Source: Pseudomonas rhizosphaerae (GTDB taxonomy: Bacteria; Pseudomonadota; Gammaproteobacteria; Pseudomonadales; Pseudomonadaceae). From it: a DNA stretch of 64,000 nt. The stretch is from positions 2,728,001 through 2,792,000 of the forward strand of contig NZ_CP009533.1 in NCBI RefSeq assembly GCF_000761155.1, read 5' to 3'. The notes below the pieces were generated by a model. That model saw only the letters and a program-made list of their open reading frames with translations, made no database searches and was not told the DNA's origin. The translations under genes and the position numbers were made by a program. Below are positions 36,652-45,450 of this stretch, piece after piece (within the stretch, counting starts at the first letter, position 1; each line of letters starts with the position of its first letter).

Positions 36652-36885
36652 GAGCCGCGTCGGCGGGCACCGCGGTGGGCCTGGAAAAACGAGCCAGACA
36701 AAGGGTGACACGGTGCATCAGGCGCAAGGATTTCGATCAGCGGGCGAACCTGCTCGGGGTTGCACAGTCACACCCTTTAGTCCGGCGCTGAAGCTCACCG
36801 TCGGTCGTGCGGTAAGCGATAGAAAAGCGCTTCTGCCCCCGTTTCCCATCGTCGCCCTCGCCGAAGCCGTCGGAGCAGCCTCTTG

Positions 36886-39033
36886 ATGAACAGTCTTTCC
36901 CAGCAGGCCGTGCCTGTTACCCCTACGCACGACCTGCTGCAGCGCTTCCAAGCAGTGCGCCGCCATAGCGAGCATCTGGCCAGCCCGCTCAGTGCCGAAG
37001 ACATGGGTGCGCAGTCGATGCCCGACGCGAGCCCGGCCAAGTGGCACCTGGCTCACACCAGCTGGTTTTTCGAGACCTTCCTGCTGGCTGAGCAACTGCC
37101 GCACTACACGCCGTTCGACCCGGACTTCTGCTACCTCTTCAACTCCTATTACGAAGCAGTCGGCCCACGCCAGCCGCGTCCTCAGCGCGGTTTGATGACG
37201 CGTCCAGGACTGGACCGCGTGCTAGCCTATCGCGCCCATGTCGACCAGCACATGCAAGCGCTGCTGGCGGGCGACCTGGACACTGAAGCCCAATCGCTTA
37301 TCGAATTGGGTCTGTCCCACGAGCAACAGCATCAGGAGCTGTTGCTGATGGACATCCTGCACCTGTTCAGCGTGTCGGCGCTCAAGCCGGCGTACGACCC
37401 GGCATGGCCAGCCGACACGGCTGGTCGCCGCGGCCGTTTCATTGGTCAGGCCGGCGGTCTGGTTGAGATCGGCCATGACGGCCAAGGCTTCGCCTTCGAC
37501 AACGAAGGCCCGCGACACAAAGTATTCGCGCAAGCATTCGAAATCGCCGATCGTCTGGTCACCAATGGTGAGTGGCTGGAATTCATCGAAGCAGGCGGTT
37601 ACACCCAGGCCGGCCTGTGGCTGGCCGACGGCTGGGCCACAGTGCAGGCCGAAAGCTGGTATGCCCCGTTCTACTGGCAGCAGGACCGCGCTGGTAATTG
37701 GCACGAGATGAGCCTGCGCGGGCTGCAACCGCTGCAACTCGACGCGCCCGTGGTGCACATCAGTTACTACGAAGCAGCTGCCTTCGCTCAATGGGCGGGT
37801 GCCCGCCTGCCCACCGAGGCGGAATGGGAAATCGCCGCCGGCAGCGGGCAACTGCAACAACTCGACGATGTGGCCTGGCAATGGACGCAAAGCGCCTACA
37901 GCGCCTACCCCGGTTTTCAGCCGGCGGTCAGTGCGGTGGGTGAATACAACGGCAAGTTCATGATCAACCAGATGGTCCTGCGCGGCGGCGCCAGTGTCAC
38001 TCCGGTCGGACACTCGCGCCCCACTTACCGCAATTTCTTCGGCCCTGGTTGCCGCTGGATGTTTTCCGGTGTGCGCCTGGCCCGCGACGTGACGCCCTAC
38101 AGCGCCCGCAATGACGGCAGCGATGAGTTCGCGCGCGATGTGGTCACTGGGCTTTCGGCAGTGCAGAAATCCATCTCGCCGAAGTACTTCTACGATGCCG
38201 AGGGCTCGCAACTGTTCGAAGCCATCTGCACGCTTCTCGAGTACTACCCAACCCGTGCCGAAACGGCGCTGCTGACCGAAATCGCGCCGCAGTTGGCCGA
38301 GCTGATCGCCACCGATGCGGCGCTGGTCGAGTTCGGCGCTGGAGCCTGCGACAAGGTGCGTCTGTTGCTGGATGCCGTGCCGCAGATTGCGCTGTACGTG
38401 CCCATCGATATCTGCAGCAACGCACTGGAAAGCGCCGGCGCACGGCTGCGCGAGCGCTACCCTGCCCTGCGCATCGCGCCGCTGGTGGATGATTTTACCC
38501 GGGCCCTGCACCTGCCCGATGAGACCCAGGGCCATCCGCGCGTCGGCTTCTTTCCGGGCTCGACTTTGGGCAACTTCACCCGACCCCAGGCCGTGCGCTT
38601 TTTGCGCTCGGCCCGTGGTCTGCTGGGGCCCGATGCGCGCTTCATCATCGGCGTGGACATGGTCAAGGATGTGGCGACCCTGGAAGCTGCCTATGACGAC
38701 GCTGCCGGGGTCACCGCACGCTTCAACAAGAACCTGCTGACGCGCATGAACCGCGACCTCGACGGCGACTTCGACGAGGCAGCCTTCGACCATTTGGCGC
38801 TGTGGAACCCCGAGTACGAGCGAATCGAGATGCACCTCGTCAGCCAAAAGGCCCAACAGGTGCGCGTGGCCGGCCGCACTTTCGCGTTCAAACCCGGGGA
38901 GCGGCTGCACACCGAGAACTCGCACAAGTTCACCGTGCAGTCCTTCACCGAACTGGCGGCTGCTGCCGGCTGGGACGTCAGCCACCAGTGGATAGGCGAA
39001 GCCCCGCAGGTGGCGCTGTTCTGCCTGAGCTGA
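36886..39033 (+). CDS. egtBD: Fused EgtB-EgtD ergothioneine biosynthesis protein
   Basis: One 715-residue frame joins two enzymes. Residues 1-405 are EgtB, the iron sulfoxide synthase: a DinB-like part with the iron ligands in WHLAHTSWFFE (about 53) and HEQQHQE (about 145), then the FGE-sulfatase domain (RLPTEAEWEIAAG, GGASVTPVGHSRPTYRNFF). Residues from about 412 are EgtD, histidine N-alpha-trimethyltransferase, with SPKYFYDAEGSQLFE and the SAM motif VEFGAGACDK. Normally these are separate proteins. GGAG precedes ATG 36886. Together they could methylate histidine and add sulfur. Confidence 0.88.
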   Translation: MNSLSQQAVPVTPTHDLLQRFQAVRRHSEHLASPLSAEDMGAQSMPDASPAKWHLAHTSWFFETFLLAEQLPHYTPFDPDFCYLFNSYYEAVGPRQPRPQRGLMTRPGLDRVLAYRAHVDQHMQALLAGDLDTEAQSLIELGLSHEQQHQELLLMDILHLFSVSALKPAYDPAWPADTAGRRGRFIGQAGGLVEIGHDGQGFAFDNEGPRHKVFAQAFEIADRLVTNGEWLEFIEAGGYTQAGLWLADGWATVQAESWYAPFYWQQDRAGNWHEMSLRGLQPLQLDAPVVHISYYEAAAFAQWAGARLPTEAEWEIAAGSGQLQQLDDVAWQWTQSAYSAYPGFQPAVSAVGEYNGKFMINQMVLRGGASVTPVGHSRPTYRNFFGPGCRWMFSGVRLARDVTPYSARNDGSDEFARDVVTGLSAVQKSISPKYFYDAEGSQLFEAICTLLEYYPTRAETALLTEIAPQLAELIATDAALVEFGAGACDKVRLLLDAVPQIALYVPIDICSNALESAGARLRERYPALRIAPLVDDFTRALHLPDETQGHPRVGFFPGSTLGNFTRPQAVRFLRSARGLLGPDARFIIGVDMVKDVATLEAAYDDAAGVTARFNKNLLTRMNRDLDGDFDEAAFDHLALWNPEYERIEMHLVSQKAQQVRVAGRTFAFKPGERLHTENSHKFTVQSFTELAAAAGWDVSHQWIGEAPQVALFCLS

Positions 39034-39066
39034 CCCATCGGCAGCGCATCATGAGTGAGGAACACC

Positions 39067-41655
39067 ATGACCAAGGCTCTGGAGGAATACAACCGCAAGC
39101 GTGACTTCGACGCCACCTCGGAGCCTTCTGGCACCGCACGCGTCGGCAAGCGCGGCAAGGCCACGAAGGCCCTACAGTTTTGCATTCAGAAGCATGATGC
39201 CAGCCACCTGCACTATGATTTCCGCCTGGAACTCGACGGCACCCTCAAGAGCTGGGCGGTGCCGAAGGGTCCCTCGCTCGACCCCCAGGCTCGGCGGCTG
39301 GCCGTGCATGTCGAGGACCATCCGCTGGACTATGCGAGCTTCGAGGGCAACATTCCCGACGGGCACTACGGCGCCGGTGACGTCATTGTCTGGGATCGTG
39401 GTATCTGGATTCCCGAAGGCGATCCTCGCCAGGCCTATGAAAAAGGCAAGCTCAAGTTCGTCCTGCAGGGCGAGAAGCTGAGCGGCACCTGGAACCTGGT
39501 CAAGACTCACATGCCCGGCAAGCGTGAGCAGTGGTTTCTGATCAAATCCAAGGACGATGCCGCACGCCCGTTGGCCGAGTACGACGTGCTCGTCGCCGAA
39601 CCCGACAGCGTCATCAGCGAACGCACCCTGGTGCCGCGCAAGCGCGCCACGAAAGCCGCCGCGAAACCGGTGAACAAACCTGCAGCCAAGCCCACGCCCA
39701 AGCGCGCAAAAGGCAAAGGCATCCAACTGGAAGGCGCCAAGGCGGCTGACTTGCCTGCCACTTTGAAACCCGAACTGGCAACCTTGGTGGACAGCGCGCC
39801 CGAAGGCGACTGGTGCTACGAGATCAAGTTCGACGGCTACCGCATCGTCGCTCGCATCGACGGCGATCAGGTCAGCCTGTTCACCCGCAACGGCCACGAC
39901 TGGACCGCGAAGATGCCGCGCCAGGCCAAAGCACTGGCTGACCTGGGTTTGCAGTCGGCATGGCTGGACGGCGAAGTGGTAGTGGCCAACGAAGAGGGCG
40001 TACCGGATTTCCAGGCCTTGCAGAATGCGTTCGAAGACGAGCGCAGTGACAAGATCGTGTTCTACCTGTTCGATCTGCCCTACCTCAACGGCATGGACCT
40101 GCGCGCCGTGCCTTTGGAGCAACGTCGCGGTGCCTTGGCCAAGGTGTTGGAAACCAACACGGAGGACGCGCTGAAGTTCTCCGACGACCTCGCAGGTTCG
40201 GCTGAATCGCTGCTCGACAGCGCTTGCCAGATGAACATGGAAGGCCTGATCGGCAAGCGTGTCGGCAGCCCTTATGTCTCGCGGCGCAGCAGCGACTGGA
40301 TCAAGCTCAAGTGCAAACGCCGGCAGGAGTTCGTCATCGCAGGCTACACCGAGCCCAAGGGCAGCCGCAGTGGCTTCGGCGCCCTGTTGCTGGGCTTGCA
40401 TGATGCCGACAGTGGCGAGTTGCGCTTCGCCGGCAAGGTCGGTACCGGCTTCAGCGAATCCACCTTGCGCACCCTGCTCGCCCAGCTGCAGGCACTGGAA
40501 ACCGACCGCCCGGCGCTCGCCAATCCGCCCAAGGGCGCCCAGGCCCGTGGCGTGCATTGGCTCAAGCCCACGCTGTTGGCGGAAGTGGCCTATGCCGAAA
40601 TGACCCGCGACGGCGCTGTCCGCCACGCGGTTTTCCACGGCTTGCGCACCGACAAGCTCGCCAAGGAGATCACGTCCGAAATGCCAGCGGCCAAATCCAG
40701 CACGTCCGCCAAACCGGCAGGCAAGCCAGCAAAGAAGCCGCGCAAGGCAGCCACCAAGGCCGACGACGCCGACCTGGTCGGGCAGGTGCGCATTACCCAT
40801 CCGGAGCGGGTGATCAATGCCTCCAGCGGTACCACCAAGATGCAGCTGGCCGAATACTACGGACGCATTTCACCCTGGTTGCTACCGCATCTGAAACAGC
40901 GTCCCGTGGCGCTGGTACGGGCGCCCGACGGGGTGGGCGGCGAGCTGTTTTTCCAGAAGCACGCCGGCCACCTGGCGATCCCGCACATCCTTACTTTCGA
41001 CAAGGAACAGGCAGGCCAGGCCGCCATGGTCATCAACGATGGTCAGGCACTGCTGGGCGCGGTGCAAATGGGCACCGTGGAACTGCACACCTGGAACGCA
41101 ACCACCAAGGATTTTCAGCACCCCGACCGGTTCGTGCTCGACCTCGACCCGGATCCAGCCCTGCCCTGGAAAAGCATGGTCGAAGCCACCCAACTGACGC
41201 AGACCCTGCTCGACGAACTGGGCCTTGCATCGTTTCTCAAAACCAGCGGCGGCAAGGGTATGCACGTGGTGGTGCCGATTACCCGCAAGCTAGGCTGGGA
41301 CGAGGTCAAAGCGTTCAGCCGCGCCGTGGTCGAACACATGGCCAAGCTGATGCCGGAGCGCTTCACGGCTGTCTCCGGCCCGAAAAACCGGGTCGGCCGG
41401 ATCTTCATCGACTACCTGCGCAACGGTCTGGGCGCGACCACCGCCTGCGCCTATGCGGCGCGGGCTCGGGATGGCTTGCCGGTGTCGGTGCCGGTTACCC
41501 GGGAGGAAGTGGCCCAGATCAAGGGTGGTGATCAGTGGGACATCGACAGCGTGCTCGAACGCCTCGCCGAGCTGGAAGAAGATCCCTGGGCAGATTTCTT
41601 CAGCACTCGCCAGAGCATCACCGTCGCCATGCGCAAGAAGCTCGGGCTCAAATGA
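39067..41655 (+). CDS. ligD: Multifunctional ATP-dependent DNA ligase LigD
   Basis: The 862-residue protein repairs double-strand breaks by non-homologous end joining with Ku. Domain order: 3'-phosphoesterase (about 25-165, with HYDFRLEL and the metal His), ligase (about 230-540, nucleotidyl Lys254 in YEIKFDGYR, and WIKLKCKRRQEF), then primase-polymerase (about 575-862, catalytic DLDPDP near 697). The linkers are Lys/Ala/Pro-rich (about 195-220 and 545-570). No ku gene is in this window. GAGGAA precedes ATG 39067. Confidence 0.95.
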   Translation: MTKALEEYNRKRDFDATSEPSGTARVGKRGKATKALQFCIQKHDASHLHYDFRLELDGTLKSWAVPKGPSLDPQARRLAVHVEDHPLDYASFEGNIPDGHYGAGDVIVWDRGIWIPEGDPRQAYEKGKLKFVLQGEKLSGTWNLVKTHMPGKREQWFLIKSKDDAARPLAEYDVLVAEPDSVISERTLVPRKRATKAAAKPVNKPAAKPTPKRAKGKGIQLEGAKAADLPATLKPELATLVDSAPEGDWCYEIKFDGYRIVARIDGDQVSLFTRNGHDWTAKMPRQAKALADLGLQSAWLDGEVVVANEEGVPDFQALQNAFEDERSDKIVFYLFDLPYLNGMDLRAVPLEQRRGALAKVLETNTEDALKFSDDLAGSAESLLDSACQMNMEGLIGKRVGSPYVSRRSSDWIKLKCKRRQEFVIAGYTEPKGSRSGFGALLLGLHDADSGELRFAGKVGTGFSESTLRTLLAQLQALETDRPALANPPKGAQARGVHWLKPTLLAEVAYAEMTRDGAVRHAVFHGLRTDKLAKEITSEMPAAKSSTSAKPAGKPAKKPRKAATKADDADLVGQVRITHPERVINASSGTTKMQLAEYYGRISPWLLPHLKQRPVALVRAPDGVGGELFFQKHAGHLAIPHILTFDKEQAGQAAMVINDGQALLGAVQMGTVELHTWNATTKDFQHPDRFVLDLDPDPALPWKSMVEATQLTQTLLDELGLASFLKTSGGKGMHVVVPITRKLGWDEVKAFSRAVVEHMAKLMPERFTAVSGPKNRVGRIFIDYLRNGLGATTACAYAARARDGLPVSVPVTREEVAQIKGGDQWDIDSVLERLAELEEDPWADFFSTRQSITVAMRKKLGLK

Positions 41656-41660
41656 ACCGG

Positions 41661-42014
41661 TCAACTGCCGCGGTAGGTGGAGTAGCTGTACGGTGAAAGC
41701 AACAGGGGCACGTGGTAGTGCTCCTGGGCCGCGTCAATACCAAAGCGCAACACGATCTCGTCCAGAAACGCCGGAGTGGTCATGGGCGTGCCGCGTGCAC
41801 GGTAGTAGTCGCCCCCGGCGAAATGCAGCTGATACACCCCGGACCGATAGTGCTCACCTTCGAGCAAGGGCACATCGCAGCGTCCGTCAGAATTGGTCAC
41901 GGCTGTCACCAACAATTCCAGCTGTTCGCCATCAACCTGGTACAGACGCACTCGAATGCCGTTACCGGGACACCCATGTGCGGCGTCCAATACGTGTGTG
42001 GTCAAGCGTCCCAT
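41661..42014 (-). CDS. hiuH: 5-hydroxyisourate hydrolase (transthyretin-like)
   Basis: The 117-residue enzyme hydrolyses 5-hydroxyisourate to OHCU, the step after urate oxidation. The signatures are complete: LTTHVLDAAHGCPG at the start (catalytic His), an Arg in IRVRLY, and the C-terminal YHVPLLLSPYSYSTYRGS. It is transcribed divergently from puuE-uraD-alc-allA. AGGT lies 12 bases before ATG 42014. Confidence 0.95.
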   Translation of the reverse strand: MGRLTTHVLDAAHGCPGNGIRVRLYQVDGEQLELLVTAVTNSDGRCDVPLLEGEHYRSGVYQLHFAGGDYYRARGTPMTTPAFLDEIVLRFGIDAAQEHYHVPLLLSPYSYSTYRGS

Positions 42015-42341
42015 GGTCGATTTTACCTGTTCAAGGGGTGCGCCATCGGCGCACCGTGGTGGAGCGCAAGCGTGCGGTACGCGCCGCATTGGGGCATGGC
42101 ACCTGGCACGTTGCAAAAGCGAAAGCCGCAAAACACGCGTCGATGCAGATTGCTGACCGATTGGGCAGGTTCTTTGCAAGCGTCTGCATCATAGCGTGTG
42201 CAAGGATGCGGCCATCCGACGGCTCAAAACTTGAGCTTACAAATTGTCCACGCCGTTGTATACAATCGATTCAAGCCCGAAACTGCCCTCCCACTGGCAC
42301 CTTTTCGAGCGCGTACTGCCACGTATAAAAGGAAATCTTCG
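42015..42341. promoter_or_regulatory. Divergent hiuH/puuE control region with GntR-type palindrome
   Basis: The 327 bp gap holds no gene. TTGTATACAA at 42256-42265 is a perfect palindrome of the form bound by FadR-type GntR regulators, 77 bp before the puuE start. GGTGCGCC-ATC-GGCGCACC at 42037-42055 forms a hairpin in the hiuH leader. Confidence 0.5.
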
Positions 42342-43265
42342 GTGAGTCTCGACTACCCCCGCGACCTGATCGGCTACGGTGACCAACCGCCCCATCCGCA
42401 CTGGCCGGGCAATGCCCGTATCGCCCTGTCGTTCGTGCTGAACTATGAAGAAGGCGGCGAGCGCAACGTGCTGCACGGCGACAGCGAGTCCGAGGCGTTC
42501 CTATCGGAGATGGTGGCGGCGCAGCCGTTGCAGGGCCAGCGCAACATGAGCATGGAATCGCTGTACGAATACGGCAGCCGGGCCGGTGTGTGGCGCATTC
42601 TGAAGTTGTTTCGCCAAGCCGGTATTCCCTTGACGGTCTTCGCAGTGGCCATGGCTGCGCAGCGACACCCCGAGGCGATCCGGGCCATGGTCGCCGACGG
42701 CCATGAAATCTGCAGCCATGGCTACCGCTGGATCGACTATCAGAACGTCGATGAAGCGGTGGAGCGCGAGCACCTGCTCGATGCTATTCGCATCCTCACC
42801 GACATCACCGGCCAGCGGCCATTTGGCTGGTACACCGGGCGCACCGGGCCCAACACCCGACGCCTGGTGATGGAGGAAGGCGGCTTTCTTTACGACAGCG
42901 ACGCCTACGATGACGACCTGCCCTACTGGCAACCTGGCGCGGATCGCCCCCACCTGGTGATCCCCTACACGCTGGACACCAACGACATGCGTTTCACCCA
43001 GGTGCAGGGCTTTAACAAAGGTGACGATTTCTTCGACTACCTCAAGGACGCTTTCGACGTGTTGTATGCCGAAGGCGCGGAGGCACCGAAGATGCTTTCC
43101 ATTGGCCTGCATTGCCGACTCATCGGCCGGCCCGGACGCCTGGCGTCGCTAAAGCGCTTCATCGAGTATGTACAGGGCCACGAGCAGGTGTGGTTCGCGC
43201 GCCGAGTCGATATCGCCAGGCATTGGCAGCAGGTTCATCCTTTCCCAGGTAGCGCGCGCCCATGA
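42342..43265 (+). CDS. puuE: Cofactor-independent allantoinase PuuE (polysaccharide deacetylase fold)
   Basis: The 307-residue enzyme opens allantoin to allantoate. The sequence fits PuuE: DYPRDLIGYGDQPPHPHWPG at the start, SFVLNYEEGGERNVLHGD, a deacetylase core with HEICSHGYRWIDYQN and GWYTGRTGPNTRRL. The start is GTG 42342, with AGGA about 11 bases before; an upstream in-frame stretch lacks conservation. The gene overlaps uraD by four bases. A GntR-like palindrome precedes it. Confidence 0.92.
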   Translation: MSLDYPRDLIGYGDQPPHPHWPGNARIALSFVLNYEEGGERNVLHGDSESEAFLSEMVAAQPLQGQRNMSMESLYEYGSRAGVWRILKLFRQAGIPLTVFAVAMAAQRHPEAIRAMVADGHEICSHGYRWIDYQNVDEAVEREHLLDAIRILTDITGQRPFGWYTGRTGPNTRRLVMEEGGFLYDSDAYDDDLPYWQPGADRPHLVIPYTLDTNDMRFTQVQGFNKGDDFFDYLKDAFDVLYAEGAEAPKMLSIGLHCRLIGRPGRLASLKRFIEYVQGHEQVWFARRVDIARHWQQVHPFPGSARP

Positions 43266-43777
43266 GCCACTTTCATACCCGGCAGCCTTCGCAGCTCAAT
43301 CGCGCCGAGTTCGTCGCAGTGTTGGGTGATATCTACGAGCATTCGCCGTGGGTGGCCGAACAGGCATTCGAGCGGCTGGCGCCGGATCAGCGCGACGACA
43401 TCGAGGCAGTGCATGCCTGCATGAGCCGAGTGGTCGCCGACGCCGACCGCACTACCCTGTTGGCATTGATCAATGCCCACCCCGACCTGGCCGGCAAAGC
43501 TGCGGTGCGCGGCGAGCTCACCGCCGCGAGCACCCAGGAACAGGCCGGCGCCGGCATCAGCCAGTGCACGCCCGAGGAGTTCCAGCGCTTCACCCAGCTC
43601 AATGATGCGTACCGAGCCCGCTTTGGCTTTCCCTTCATCATGGCGGTCAAGGGCAGCGACCGAGGGCAGATCCTGGCGGCGTTCGAGACGCGCATCGGCC
43701 ATTCGCCCGAGGACGAATTCGCCTGCGCGCTGCGCGAGATCGACAAGATCGCCCTGTTTCGCCTGCAAGCGCTCTAG
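43262..43777 (+). CDS. uraD: OHCU decarboxylase
   Basis: The 171-residue enzyme converts OHCU to S-allantoin, following HiuH. Conserved features: INAHPDLAGKAAVRGELTAA (catalytic His in HPDLA), S-x-x-EQAGAG, and FRFQTLNDAYRARFGFPFI-type helix FIMAVKG. ATGA couples it to puuE. The order in the cluster mirrors the pathway only in part. Confidence 0.94.
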   Translation: MSHFHTRQPSQLNRAEFVAVLGDIYEHSPWVAEQAFERLAPDQRDDIEAVHACMSRVVADADRTTLLALINAHPDLAGKAAVRGELTAASTQEQAGAGISQCTPEEFQRFTQLNDAYRARFGFPFIMAVKGSDRGQILAAFETRIGHSPEDEFACALREIDKIALFRLQAL

Positions 43778-43787
43778 AGTTCTATCC

Positions 43788-43811
43788 CCGTAGCCGCGTT
43801 ACCGGCTACGG
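43788..43811 (+). terminator. Hairpin between uraD and alc
   Basis: CCGTAGCCG and CGGCTACGG make a 9 bp stem with a short loop. There is no T-tract, so it may be an RNA-stability or attenuating stem and not a true terminator. Confidence 0.4.
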
Positions 43812-43853
43812 ATCGACCTTTCATTCACCACCGTTCAAGGCAGACCCGCATTC

Positions 43854-44849
43854 ATGAAAGCCTACGCCGCACCGTTCCAGAAGTACGTCAACCTGGCGGA
43901 TGCCCGCCTCGGTACCCGGGCCATTTCGGTGACCGACGATTGGTTCGCCGACGTCAACCGGCTGTTCCAGCCCACTCCGGCGGTGTGGAAGGAAGGCGTC
44001 TTCGACGACAACGGCAAGTGGATGGACGGTTGGGAGTCGCGGCGCAAGCGCTTCGAAGGCTATGACACGGCGGTGATCTGCCTCGGCGCACCGGGCTCGA
44101 TCAAGGGCGTGGACATCGATACCTCGTTCTTCACCGGCAACTTCCCGCCTTCGGCGTCGCTGGAGGCGTGTTTCCTCAGCGAAGGCGAACCCGACGAGCA
44201 GACCCAGTGGGTCGAGATCCTCGGTGCGGTGGAGCTGCAGGGCAACAGCCACCACTACCACGCCATCGACAACGACAGCGCGTTCAGCCACCTGCGCTTC
44301 AACATCTACCCCGACGGCGGCGTAGCGCGTCTGCGCGTGTATGGCGTGCCGTTCCGCAGCTGGTCGAGCGTCAGCGACGAAGAACCGCTCGACCTGGCCA
44401 GCGCGCTCAACGGTGGGCGGGCACTGGCTTGCTCGGACGAGCACTACGGCAGCATGAGCAACCTGCTCAATCCGGGCCGCGGGGTCAACATGGGCGATGG
44501 CTGGGAAACTGCACGGCGCCGCACGCCGGGCAACGACTGGGTCATCGTCGCGTTGGGTCATGCCGGTGTGGTGCGGCAGGTGATCGTCGATACACTCCAC
44601 TTCAAAGGCAACTACCCGGACAGTTGCTCGATCCAGGGCGCGTTCGTCAAAGGCGGGACAGACGGCCAGATCGAAACCCAAAGCCTGTTCTGGCGAGAAC
44701 TGCTGCCCAGCCAAAAGCTGCAGATGCACCAGGAGCACAGCTTCGCCGAGCAGATCAAGGCGCTGGGGCCGATCACCCATATTCGACTCAATGTGTTTCC
44801 CGACGGTGGCGTGAGTCGTCTGCGGGTGCTGGGCACGCTGGCTCGATAG
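43854..44849 (+). CDS. alc: Allantoicase
   Basis: The 331-residue enzyme splits allantoate into ureidoglycolate and urea. It shows the two-repeat allantoicase structure: each repeat has a MGDGWE or MDGWESRR segment, followed by [14 protein letters not shown] or [14 protein letters not shown], and ends with [16 protein letters not shown] or [16 protein letters not shown]. It lies 76 bp after uraD across a hairpin and ahead of allA. Confidence 0.95.
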   Translation: MKAYAAPFQKYVNLADARLGTRAISVTDDWFADVNRLFQPTPAVWKEGVFDDNGKWMDGWESRRKRFEGYDTAVICLGAPGSIKGVDIDTSFFTGNFPPSASLEACFLSEGEPDEQTQWVEILGAVELQGNSHHYHAIDNDSAFSHLRFNIYPDGGVARLRVYGVPFRSWSSVSDEEPLDLASALNGGRALACSDEHYGSMSNLLNPGRGVNMGDGWETARRRTPGNDWVIVALGHAGVVRQVIVDTLHFKGNYPDSCSIQGAFVKGGTDGQIETQSLFWRELLPSQKLQMHQEHSFAEQIKALGPITHIRLNVFPDGGVSRLRVLGTLAR

Positions 44850-44912
44850 TCGCCTGCCTTCTGCCCGGTGCATTCTCCCACTCGATAGCGTCCATCCCAG
44901 ACAAGGCCCAGC

Positions 44913-45419
44913 ATGCGAACATTGACGATCGAACCCTTGACCAAGGCCGCGTTTGCCCCTTTTGGCGACGTGATCGAAACTCAAGGGAGCGCGCATTTCC
45001 TGATCAACAACGGCTCCACCCAGCGCTTCGATCGGCTGGCGGACGTGCAGTTGGCAACCGCGCAGGATCAAGCGGTCATCAGTATATTCCGTGCGCAGGC
45101 GTTACCCATGCCGTTGACCGTGCGCATGCTGGAGCGTCATCCGCTGGGCAGCCAGGCGTTCATCCCGCTGCTGGGCAAGGCGTTCCTGATCGTGGTCGCC
45201 CCGGCCGGCGACGTCCCAGGCAGTGGCGAGGTTCGCGCGTTTCTCAGTGATGGGCAGCAAGGCATCAATTACCATCGGGGCGTCTGGCATCATCCGATAT
45301 TGGCCCTGCATGATGACGATGGCTTTCTGGTGGTGGACCGCAAGGGGCCAGGCAACAATTGCGACGAGTTCTTTTTCGAAGAGCACGACCTTTTGTTGCT
45401 TGCACCGCGGCCTTGCTGA
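44913..45419 (+). CDS. allA: Ureidoglycolate lyase AllA
   Basis: The 168-residue cupin-like enzyme releases urea and glyoxylate from ureidoglycolate, finishing the allantoin route. Features: IEPLTKAAFAPFGDVIE, INNGSTQRFDRL, and HRGVWHHPILAL with the metal His pair. It is last in the unit and converges on the aminotransferase. Urease and glyoxylate genes are not in the window. Confidence 0.94.
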   Translation: MRTLTIEPLTKAAFAPFGDVIETQGSAHFLINNGSTQRFDRLADVQLATAQDQAVISIFRAQALPMPLTVRMLERHPLGSQAFIPLLGKAFLIVVAPAGDVPGSGEVRAFLSDGQQGINYHRGVWHHPILALHDDDGFLVVDRKGPGNNCDEFFFEEHDLLLLAPRPC

Positions 45420-45450
45420 TGCACGGTGGCGAAGGGGCGCGGCGCCAGCC

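Larger units (their letters stand above)
36313..36885. other. 573 bp gap with tandem repeats and REP-like ends
   Basis: No credible gene. It holds the repeat array at 36426-36616 and the matching inverted ends at 36370-36386 and 36635-36651, then about 230 bp before egtB with no feature recognised. Confidence 0.6.

Noticed and set aside
36293..36886. Open frames of 110-197 residues over the repeat array, both strands
   Set aside because: They arise from repeated GC-rich units, exist in several frames at once, and lack ribosome-binding sites.
43788..43811. Stem after uraD as a normal terminator
   Set aside because: It has no T tract, and alc belongs to the same pathway in the same direction.
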